A stretch of DNA of 13,680 bases from SZUA-36 sp041570235 (GTDB taxonomy: Bacteria > Pseudomonadota > Gammaproteobacteria > Xanthomonadales > SZUA-36). Location: positions 1 to 13,680 of the forward strand of contig JBFFWN010000081.1 of assembly GCA_041570235.1 (NCBI GenBank), read 5' to 3'. Below, in pieces: positions 1 to 6,341 of this stretch (position 1 is the first letter of the stretch; every line of letters begins with the position of its first letter). The translations under genes and the position numbers were made by a program. The notes under the pieces were generated by a model. The model was not told where the DNA came from, ran no database searches, and worked only from the letters and a program-made list of their open reading frames with translations.

Positions 1-892
1 GGCCCTGCTGTGCAGGATGCTGTACCTCTGCGGCAGATGCTGCATGTGGACCGGTTCCCTGGCCGGCTTCGTTGGAATATATCCCGCGTTTTACACCCCA
101 GCCAATCACGGCCCCGAAGCCCGCCATGGGCGTAAATGCGTCTGTAAATATCAGCGCAAAAATATCTGGCACCATACTGAAATTCATAATTATGATAATC
201 AGTGCACTGACGATATAGGCCAAAGCCATCATTGGCACCACGTATTGCGTAAAGTGGGCAATACGTTTGACCCCGCCAAATATGATGATGCCAAGAAACA
301 GCACCACCGCACCGCCCACGACCAGTTTTACCCTGCTGATTTCACCGAAAGGGCTTTCGATAATCATGCCGCCGCCAACCGCCAGGTCTACGGCATTACT
401 GATTGCATTGGCCTGGACACCCGGCAACAGAAAACCGGTGGCAAAAACCGTGGACAGAGCAAATATCCACGCATACCACTTTTGGCCCAATGCCTTTTCA
501 ATATAAAAAGCCGGACCACCGCGGTATTGCTTGTCATCAACCTCCTTGTAAATCTGCCCGAGCGTCGACTCTATGTACGCGGTTGACGCACCCAGAAAAG
601 CCACCATCCACATCCAGAAAACGGCGCCCGGCCCACCAAACCCGATCGCTGCCGCAACCCCTGCAATATTACCGGTGCCAACGCGTCCGGAAAGCGACAC
701 GGCCAGCGCCTGGAAAGTGGAAATACCCTGTTCGGATTCCTTTCCCCCGACCAGCAGTCGCAGCATTTCCCTGAATTGCCGGACCTGGACAAAGCGGGTT
801 AATATCGAAAAAAACAGGCCGGCCCCAAGGCATAGGTACACCAGCGCACTGCTCCAGATGTAAGAATTAATCGTATTTACGATTTCATGCAT
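1..892 (-). CDS. AGCS-family sodium:alanine/glycine symporter, N-terminal part
   Basis: Inner-membrane transporter that takes up a small amino acid such as alanine or glycine with Na+. The 297 residues visible are hydrophobic with several membrane spans. They carry the family signatures GTGNIAGVA (residues 72-80), GFGGPGAVFWMW (84-95) and GVKRGIYSNEAGQGTGPHAAS (266-286, quoted in two parts: GVKRGIYSNEAG and QGTGPHAAS). Full AGCS proteins are usually about 450-500 residues, so roughly the last third lies beyond the window edge. The ATG at 892-890 is the start because the next downstream ATG is out of frame and meets a stop at once; a weak AGGA lies about nine bases upstream. The gene is 98 bp downstream of the esterase operon on the same strand, so it is probably transcribed separately, though read-through is possible. 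The family call is firm; the substrate is inferred. Confidence 0.93.
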   Translation of the reverse strand, partial: MHEIVNTINSYIWSSALVYLCLGAGLFFSILTRFVQVRQFREMLRLLVGGKESEQGISTFQALAVSLSGRVGTGNIAGVAAAIGFGGPGAVFWMWMVAFLGASTAYIESTLGQIYKEVDDKQYRGGPAFYIEKALGQKWYAWIFALSTVFATGFLLPGVQANAISNAVDLAVGGGMIIESPFGEISRVKLVVGGAVVLFLGIIIFGGVKRIAHFTQYVVPMMALAYIVSALIIIIMNFSMVPDIFALIFTDAFTPMAGFGAVIGWGVKRGIYSNEAGQGTGPHAASAAEVQHPAQQG

Positions 893-923
893 GATTTCAA
901 TCCTGATGGTGGGTACTTGGCGC

Positions 924-956
924 AAAAGTATCGCACGGGCTGAAACTGGCGGACAA
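924..956 (-). promoter_or_regulatory. possible promoter for the AGCS symporter gene
   Basis: On the minus strand, TTGTCC (956-951) is followed after 18 bases by GATACT (932-927), with a TG one base before it as in an extended -10. Each hexamer matches the sigma-70 consensus at only 4 of 6 positions. The position, about 35 bases before the start codon, is sensible, but the call rests on weak matches. Confidence 0.25.
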
Positions 957-983
957 GGAAAACATCCGCAATATGACTTTCAG
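940..983 (-). terminator. weak nested hairpin after the esterase operon
   Basis: CTGAAA (940-945) pairs with TTTCAG (978-983), and inside it GCGGA (949-953) pairs with TCCGC (965-969). It lies 8 bases beyond the stop of the last gene of the operon, where a terminator is expected. No run of T follows on the minus strand, so it is not a standard intrinsic terminator and may only be an RNA 3'-end structure. Confidence 0.25.
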
Positions 984-990
984 AGTGACT

Positions 991-1971
991 TCATCCGCCG
1001 ATGGCTTTGATCCAGTTGATCAATGCCATCATTTGCCTGCCATTGCGGTTAGCGTAATCATCGCCCGTATAGCCCCACCAATCCCAGCATCCGTGCGGGT
1101 TGATCGGCGCCACCAGGCTTTTCTCAACCTGGGGAAAAGCCAGCACAATGTGATTCGCTTCGGCCCATGGCAAGTATCCACTCTGTTTGATGAAGTCGGT
1201 GCCGATGGTTTCAGCGGATTGGGCGCAGCCATGCAGAACCAGGTGCAACGGACATGACGCACCATCTGCGTTACACACAGGCGGAACGAAAAGATAGGCG
1301 TTTTCCATCAGGTCGGCATCACTGGCGCCGGGTACAACGGACTCTGTCAATTCGGTTTCCACTGCGGATACAGGTGTGACAAGGTCCGGGTAGAGATGGG
1401 AGAGCAGTTCACTCGCCCCGTCGTAATCACAGTCACCGACAAAGGGTGGTACGAGCTCTGTACAGCTATGGTCCGCATCCGTGGCCGGAAATACATGGCC
1501 TGCGGGCACGTCATTGACCTCGTGAATCTGCCCGGCATCGATAAAGTCAGTGTAAAGGGTGGCGGTCGCATTGTGGACCAGCGCGGAGACCTTTGTATCG
1601 AGTGCGCCATGGAAAAGAAAGACACGGTCATCGGCAAGGTTTTCGGGGTCTGCCAGCAGACCCGCTTTAAAACCGTCGCGTATTTTGCCAGCAAATTGAT
1701 CCACGGGCAGCGCTATGCTGTTGTTCTCGGTGCAACGCTTCAATGCCGTCATCAACGAGTTTTCCGCGCAATCGTAGGGCACACCTGAAAATATGGCGGC
1801 GCCTGAAAAGACATCCGAATAGGCAATATGCAGTTGATGCGCCATGGCGGCGCCCGATGAAATGCCCGACACCGTGATTCGGCTTTTGTCGATATTCAAC
1901 GCAGGCGTCGAGTCGTTCGCGACTGCGCTGGTGGCGATAAGCCAAAAGGCGATTGTCAAAAGCATACGCAT
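991..1971 (-). CDS. exported PHB-depolymerase-like esterase (type 2 catalytic order)
   Basis: Predicted periplasmic or secreted serine esterase related to poly(3-hydroxybutyrate) depolymerases. With the start at ATG 1971 it has 326 residues. Residues 1-18 form a signal peptide (MRMLLTIAFWLIATSAVA). The lipase box GISSG places the nucleophile at Ser38; Asp125 in LFHGALD and His159 in PAGHVFP complete a likely triad. The oxyanion-hole motif LHLVLHGCAQ (His247) comes last, followed by HGCWDWWGYTGDDY. The order Ser-Asp-His-oxyanion is that of type 2 catalytic domains. There is no linker or substrate-binding domain, so action on oligomers, amorphous polymer or another ester is as likely as on crystalline PHB. 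Many Cys residues fit an exported protein. A TTG at 1983 would extend the frame, but GGAG lies 6 bases before ATG 1971, which decides the start. It is the last gene of the operon. Confidence 0.86.
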   Translation of the reverse strand: MRMLLTIAFWLIATSAVANDSTPALNIDKSRITVSGISSGAAMAHQLHIAYSDVFSGAAIFSGVPYDCAENSLMTALKRCTENNSIALPVDQFAGKIRDGFKAGLLADPENLADDRVFLFHGALDTKVSALVHNATATLYTDFIDAGQIHEVNDVPAGHVFPATDADHSCTELVPPFVGDCDYDGASELLSHLYPDLVTPVSAVETELTESVVPGASDADLMENAYLFVPPVCNADGASCPLHLVLHGCAQSAETIGTDFIKQSGYLPWAEANHIVLAFPQVEKSLVAPINPHGCWDWWGYTGDDYANRNGRQMMALINWIKAIGG

Positions 1972-1983
1972 AGGATTCTCCAA

Positions 1984-3051
1984 TCAACTGGTTCGGTCTA
2001 GAAGTGCGTGAAAGGCCTGGTTGAATTCGGCTGGATGAGACAGGAAGGGTACATGTCCAGCACCTTTAATTGGAACTTTCTGATAGGTCCCGCCGCGCGA
2101 CTCATAGTCTTCAAGCATCTTGCTGATCTGGTCCATCATGGGCTGCGGCGGGAACTTCTCTGCACCGGGAAAGCCCGGCAAACGGCCGCTGGGGCCCCAG
2201 GTTCCCGGGTCGGATCCTGCGGTATTGGAAACAGCAAGGTCATCGGTGCCGTAAATCCACAAGGCCGGCGGTTTCGGTTCAGCATCCAGAATCCGCTCTA
2301 CCAGGTTACCCACGTACCTCGGTGACATGGCATTGGTCGCGCCCCATTTGCCGGGTCTTACGTAGGGCCAGTTTGCGGATACCTCCCTGTCACCCGGTAA
2401 TTCACGATCGCCGATATGAACCCGGAACATCGCATCAATCAGTGCATCTTCACGCTCGGGAATAAACCCCTCTCCCCAGACCAGGCGGCGCATAATGCCG
2501 CGCGGACTGAAATCGGACAAGGAATCACGGTCGCCAGCCAGGATACACTTGACCAGCTCCGGATTGATCAGGCCACCACCTGAACCGGCATAGTCATCGG
2601 TGGTCGGTGTGCCCGCAGCATCACGCGTGCCGCCAAAGCCGAAGGGCGACCCGGGCCCGGCAAGCGTGGCGGACATCAGCCGTTCAGGCGCACTTGCCAT
2701 GGTCCACCAGACCACCAGTCCACCCAGTGAAACACCCACCAGGTGAAAGCGCTGGTAACCCAGGTGGTCCATCAGCGCCAGCGCGTCATCCACAAAATCC
2801 TGCATACCCCGGGTCGCGTCGATCTTCACATCCGGGTCGGCGTCACCATAACCACGCTGGTCCGGTGCAATCCCCCGGTAGCGGGGCGGGAGTTGCAACA
2901 TCGTTTCCTCCCACCAGGTCGCAGTTGAGAAATTACCGTGGATGAACAGCACCGGAATGCCATCTTCGGGGCCGGAGAACAAAACCCGTGTGGTCAGCTT
3001 GCTTGTACTAACGGTTTGGGCCGTGATGCCATCAAGAACAGGGGTGCTCAT
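1984..3051 (-). CDS. alpha/beta hydrolase, cytoplasmic
   Basis: Serine hydrolase of the alpha/beta fold, 355 residues, without a signal peptide. The oxyanion motif HGNFST begins at residue 38, DQRGYG lies at 64-69, and the nucleophile elbow GVSLGG gives Ser108. Asp270 in YGTDDLAV and His331 in GAGHVPF complete the triad. Between Asp270 and His331 there is a Gly/Pro-rich insertion (about 277-302) that may shape the substrate pocket. The start overlaps the stop of the ligase gene as ATGA (3048-3051), so translation is probably coupled. The substrate cannot be read from the sequence: ester, thioester, lactone or C-C (beta-keto) hydrolysis are all possible. The Ser nucleophile and the motifs separate it from OleB-type beta-lactone decarboxylases, which use Asp. 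The fold and catalytic class are firm. Confidence 0.92.
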   Translation of the reverse strand: MSTPVLDGITAQTVSTSKLTTRVLFSGPEDGIPVLFIHGNFSTATWWEETMLQLPPRYRGIAPDQRGYGDADPDVKIDATRGMQDFVDDALALMDHLGYQRFHLVGVSLGGLVVWWTMASAPERLMSATLAGPGSPFGFGGTRDAAGTPTTDDYAGSGGGLINPELVKCILAGDRDSLSDFSPRGIMRRLVWGEGFIPEREDALIDAMFRVHIGDRELPGDREVSANWPYVRPGKWGATNAMSPRYVGNLVERILDAEPKPPALWIYGTDDLAVSNTAGSDPGTWGPSGRLPGFPGAEKFPPQPMMDQISKMLEDYESRGGTYQKVPIKGAGHVPFLSHPAEFNQAFHALLDRTS

Positions 3052-4577
3052 TCGCTTACCTCGTGGGCTTCGAGCAGTTTTTTGTCGATCTTGCCGATGG
3101 CGGTCAAAGGCAGGGCATCGAGCAGCACGATCGAACGCGGCAGCTTATAACGTGCCAGGCGCTCTTTGAGGAAGGCCCTCAGGTCTTCCTCGTCGTAGTC
3201 TTCGTCCACCACCACGAATGCGCGGCCGACCTCGCCCCAGGTCCCGTGTGGCACGCCGACAACAGCAGCTTCCTCGACGCTTGGATGGGCCAGCAAAACC
3301 GATTCAATTTCAGCAGGATAAACATTTTCGCCGCCGCTGATAAACATCTCTTTTGAGCGGCCGAGTATCGAGTAACAGCCGTCGTCATCGACCACTGCAA
3401 TGTCTCCGGTATGCAGCCAACCATCGCGAATGGTCTCCGCCGTGGCCTGCGGGTTTCTCCAGTAACCTGCGATGACGTGCGGGCCGCGTATCAGCAGTTC
3501 GCCAGCCTCGCCGGGCGCGCAGGTCGTGCCGTCATCACGGATGGTTTTCATGTCGATATGAAAGATCGGGTAACCGACCGAGCCGATCTTCTCACGGACC
3601 TTTTCAGGCGGCAGCCAGAAATTATTGCCGGACGCCTCGGTCAATCCGTAACCCATTTTGAAATCAACACCACGTTCCCAGAATTTTTCCATGATAGGAA
3701 TGGGGCAAGGCGCGCCGCCGCTGATCACCAGTTCCAGGCGGGAAAAGTCCGCCTCGGCCCAGCGTGGGTGTTCCTGCAGCATCTGGAACATGGTTGGTAC
3801 CGCCACATAATGGGTAATGCCTGAATGCTCAACCATATCGAAGGTCTCGTCCGGGTCGAAGCCGGAGCAGAGTATGGTGGTGCCTCCGGAATGAACCATT
3901 GGCACCATGAAAATATGCGGGCCACCGATATGAAAAAACGGCAGTTGTATAGCCGCCTTGTGCTGACCATTGACACCCCATGAGGCCATGGTATTGATGC
4001 TATTCCATGTCACATTGCCATGTGTCAGGACCGCGCCCTTGGGCAGGCCGGTGGTACCGCCTGTGTAATAAATTCCCCACGGGTCATCAAGCGTAAGCTC
4101 CGGCTTCTCCGCAAGCTGAGCGCACAGACTTTCGCGATCAGCGAAGTCGAGCTCCCCGTCACCCGGATTGGTCATTGCAACGACATGTTCGACCGTGGTG
4201 CATGCAGGTTTCAGTTCATCGACCTGCGAGCGCCAATCCTCACTGTAGATCAGCACCTTTGGCTCGCCGGCCGAGATAATGCCTTTCAGTTCGTGCACGG
4301 TCAATCGCCAGTTCAGGTTCTGAAGGATTACACCGATCTTTGATGCCGCCCAAAACAGGTCGAGGTACTCTGTCCGGTTCGACGAGTAAACGGCGACCCG
4401 GTCGCCCTTGGCCACGCCAAGGCCCTTCAGGTAATTGGCTGTCTGGTTGGCGCGTGCATTCCACTCGGCATAGGTGATTTCCAAGCCGGTGGCATAATCG
4501 ATCAGCGCAGTCCGGCCAGGTGTCAGTTTTGCACGCTTGTCCAGCCAGTCGGTTACAAAGTGTGAGGTTTGCTTCAT
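3048..4577 (-). CDS. AMP-dependent acyl-CoA synthetase (ANL superfamily)
   Basis: Activates a carboxylic acid to acyl-AMP and then acyl-CoA. It has 509 residues, within the usual range for a stand-alone ligase. Motifs: the phosphate-binding loop YYTGGTTGLPKG (170-181), FFHIGG (215-219 region), YGLTEASGN (310-318), GWLHTGDIAVVDDDG (386-400), GRSKEMFISGGENVYPAE (406-423), and the C-terminal catalytic lysine in LTAIGKIDKK (Lys496). The start at 4577 forms an ATGA overlap with the stop of the KASIII-like gene and has GGGGA 8 bases upstream. An in-frame ATG at 4592 adds five residues but has no ribosome-binding site. The overall look is that of a medium- to long-chain or aromatic acid ligase; the actual acid is unknown. 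The neighbours suggest that it feeds the KASIII-like enzyme or recycles acid released by the hydrolases. Confidence 0.95.
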   Translation of the reverse strand: MKQTSHFVTDWLDKRAKLTPGRTALIDYATGLEITYAEWNARANQTANYLKGLGVAKGDRVAVYSSNRTEYLDLFWAASKIGVILQNLNWRLTVHELKGIISAGEPKVLIYSEDWRSQVDELKPACTTVEHVVAMTNPGDGELDFADRESLCAQLAEKPELTLDDPWGIYYTGGTTGLPKGAVLTHGNVTWNSINTMASWGVNGQHKAAIQLPFFHIGGPHIFMVPMVHSGGTTILCSGFDPDETFDMVEHSGITHYVAVPTMFQMLQEHPRWAEADFSRLELVISGGAPCPIPIMEKFWERGVDFKMGYGLTEASGNNFWLPPEKVREKIGSVGYPIFHIDMKTIRDDGTTCAPGEAGELLIRGPHVIAGYWRNPQATAETIRDGWLHTGDIAVVDDDGCYSILGRSKEMFISGGENVYPAEIESVLLAHPSVEEAAVVGVPHGTWGEVGRAFVVVDEDYDEEDLRAFLKERLARYKLPRSIVLLDALPLTAIGKIDKKLLEAHEVSE

Positions 4578-5611
4578 TTGGGTAATCCCCATTGAACAAT
4601 AGCGCCTGCCCAGACATAACCGATGCCGGCGGCGATGATTGCCATGGTGTCACCCGGTTTAAGACGGCCCTGCTCAATGCCGGCTTCAATATTGATAATG
4701 GCATCCTGTTCGCCGATATGACCGATGTTGGACATATAAACGCTTTGCTCCCCGGTCAATCCCAGGAGGCCCAGCATTTCCTTGTGAGCGGAAGGTTTGA
4801 CCAGGGACATGTTGAAAAAATCGATATCGGCCCGCGTATATGGAGTGCCATCGGTCTTATTGCCCGACTTTCCAAGCGCGACATCCACACATTCGACCCA
4901 ATTGCGTATAGACACTTCCCCTAACCTGCTTTTCATGGCTTCCGGTTCAAGCAGCCTGAATTTGAAATCTCCATCTTTTACTGCCTGGTCGGTCGGGTGC
5001 GCAATCGTGCCACTGGCAGGCACCACGACGTGGCGGCTCATAAAGCCGTCGGCAATAAGATGATCACCCAGCACCCGGTTTTCCGGCCAGTCACGCTTCA
5101 CGATCATGGCGCCGGCGCCTGCCCCAATATTAAACAGGAACGAGGTTTTAATATCGCTCAAATCGATAAAATGCGAAACGCCATAGCCACCACCGATCAG
5201 CACGGTGTTGATAGACGGATCATCGGCCATCAGGCTCCGCGCCAATTTTAATGCGGCAACCGTGGTGGCGCAGCGCGTATGAATATCAAGCCCCCATGCC
5301 CGTTTCGCGCCGATCCGGTGGGCCAGGTCGATGGCCGTGGTCCACAGCATGTATTCCCGCCATTCTTCGGTGGTGCATAGCACCACGTCGATTTCCATGG
5401 GATCGATACCGGCCCTGTCTATGGCCTTGCGTGCCGCATTGACCGCCATATCATTGGGATGAACCTCGGGATCCAGTACAAACTTACGCTCGATACCGAG
5501 TTTTTCGCGAACGACCCATTCCGGCAAACCACTCTGTTCTGCGATCTCCGCTGACGTGACATAGGTGTCCGGAAACCATGTGCCGGTGGATACGATACCC
5601 ATTGTGGTCAT
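4574..5611 (-). CDS. FabH/KASIII-like beta-ketoacyl synthase or acyltransferase
   Basis: Thiolase-fold enzyme of the ketoacyl-synthase III group, 345 residues. The start of the fold reads GIVSTGTWFPDTYV, and the specificity-type motif EKLGIERK lies at 36-43. The nucleophile is Cys114 in HTRCATTVAAL. His276 in SAHKEML is the likely equivalent of the first FabH catalytic His. The C-terminal segment GRLKPGD...AAGIGYVWAGAIVQWG is typical of KASIII. By hand alignment the FabH residue Asn274 (HGNTS) corresponds to His298 in NIGHIGEQDA, so the classic Cys-His-Asn triad is altered. Related KASIII-like proteins act as acyltransferases or specialised synthases rather than in housekeeping fatty-acid synthesis. 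No acyl-carrier protein, FabG or FabF gene is nearby; a CoA ligase is instead. GGAG lies 8 bases before ATG 5611, which overlaps the TetR stop as ATGA. The product is unknown. Confidence 0.9.
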   Translation of the reverse strand: MTTMGIVSTGTWFPDTYVTSAEIAEQSGLPEWVVREKLGIERKFVLDPEVHPNDMAVNAARKAIDRAGIDPMEIDVVLCTTEEWREYMLWTTAIDLAHRIGAKRAWGLDIHTRCATTVAALKLARSLMADDPSINTVLIGGGYGVSHFIDLSDIKTSFLFNIGAGAGAMIVKRDWPENRVLGDHLIADGFMSRHVVVPASGTIAHPTDQAVKDGDFKFRLLEPEAMKSRLGEVSIRNWVECVDVALGKSGNKTDGTPYTRADIDFFNMSLVKPSAHKEMLGLLGLTGEQSVYMSNIGHIGEQDAIINIEAGIEQGRLKPGDTMAIIAAGIGYVWAGAIVQWGLPK

Positions 5612-6222
5612 TTTTCAGTCTCCGGTGAAATACCCCTGGCAATCAAATCGACCACGATGTCGGCAATTTCAGAGGCAGACCTACGGTCATCCCAGGCGGC
5701 ATAGCGCATACCGAGGAACACGGAAACCCCCATGATTGCCCAGCTCCAGGTTTCATAATCACCACTGCGTATTTCGCCTTTTTCCGCTGCGCTTTCGAGA
5801 TGCTCGCCATAGGCGCTGGCAAAACCCTCATAGTGTTGACGGTACTCCGCGGGCGCAACGAACTCGGCCTCGGTCATGATGCGGTATATCGCCTTATGTT
5901 GACGTGCGAATTCGATGTAGGCCTCGATACCCAACTTTTCGGCAGACAGGCGATCCGGTGCGCCGGTTACCCGTTCACCAATCCACTCCCGGGTACGCCG
6001 GCTCATGTGATTTACCAGGGCCCTGAAAATCTCTTCCTTGCTTTCGAAGTATGTATAAAAGGTTCCAAGCGCAACCCCGGCACGATACGTGATACCGCTG
6101 ATGCCTGCCTCGTGAAAGCCTTTTTCACCAAATTCACTCTCGGCAGCCTCCAGTAACTTGTTACGGGTTTTTCTGCCGCGAGCCGTTTTGGGTTGTTTAT
6201 TTGAACTTGAAACTTGATTCAT
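5608..6222 (-). CDS. TetR/AcrR-family transcriptional regulator
   Basis: DNA-binding repressor, 204 residues. The N-terminal helix-turn-helix domain spans about residues 17-65 (RNKLLEAAESEFGEKGF, then ISGITYRAGVALGTFYTYFESKEEIFRAL), a textbook TetR pattern. The helical C-terminal half (70-200) should bind a ligand and dimerise. It is the first gene of the operon and overlaps the KASIII-like gene by ATGA, so it is probably co-expressed with the enzymes it controls. No clear ribosome-binding site precedes ATG 6222, which suggests weak or leaderless translation. A 21-bp palindrome covers the start codon, consistent with autorepression. The ligand is probably an acyl-CoA or pathway intermediate, judging by the neighbours; this is inference. 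Confidence 0.95.
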   Translation of the reverse strand: MNQVSSSNKQPKTARGRKTRNKLLEAAESEFGEKGFHEAGISGITYRAGVALGTFYTYFESKEEIFRALVNHMSRRTREWIGERVTGAPDRLSAEKLGIEAYIEFARQHKAIYRIMTEAEFVAPAEYRQHYEGFASAYGEHLESAAEKGEIRSGDYETWSWAIMGVSVFLGMRYAAWDDRRSASEIADIVVDLIARGISPETEK

Positions 6223-6228
6223 GTTTCA
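6208..6228. promoter_or_regulatory. candidate TetR operator, 21-bp palindrome over the start codon
   Basis: The arms TGAAAC (6208-6213) and GTTTCA (6223-6228) are perfect inverted repeats, and the inner TGA and TCA (6215-6217 and 6219-6221) are symmetric about the same centre, T6218. Nine of ten base pairs match. The site covers the first codons of the TetR gene (ATG at 6222-6220). TetR proteins usually bind palindromes of about this size near their own promoter. It resembles the GAAAC/GTTTC-type arms known for some fatty-acid-responsive TetR proteins, but with a longer spacer. Confidence 0.55.
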
Positions 6229-6233
6229 TAATG

Positions 6234-6251
6234 TTGCAAACTTTGGTGCAA
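6234..6251. promoter_or_regulatory. second inverted repeat in the divergent promoter region
   Basis: TTGCA (6234-6238) and TGCAA (6247-6251) are inverted repeats separated by 8 bases, just upstream of the TetR gene and between the two divergent genes. It could be a second operator or a site for another regulator. The short arms make chance occurrence quite possible. Confidence 0.3.
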
Positions 6252-6264
6252 TTGGCAAGAAGGA

Positions 6265-6292
6265 TTTTCAATTTCGACCAACTATTTATAAC
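6265..6292 (+). promoter_or_regulatory. possible promoter of the TonB-dependent receptor gene
   Basis: TTTTCA (6265-6270) and TATAAC (6287-6292) are separated by 16 bases and lie 50 bases before the start codon. The -10 matches the consensus at 5 of 6 positions, the -35 at 4 of 6. The surrounding DNA is AT-rich. The assignment is plausible but not unique. Confidence 0.35.
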
Positions 6293-6341
6293 AAAAATAG
6301 CAGATCGCACCGTATTCGGCACACACAGATGGAGAACATAA

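Noticed and set aside
17..863. Several plus-strand open frames opposite the AGCS gene
   Set aside because: Their translations show no family motif, while the minus strand gives continuous AGCS signatures over the same bases.
1984..5611. Olefin (oleABC) or beta-lactone gene cluster
   Set aside because: The hydrolase has a Ser nucleophile (GVSLGG) where OleB uses Asp, no OleD-type reductase is present, and the KASIII-like protein lacks the Asn seen in OleA. The resemblance is only in gene types.
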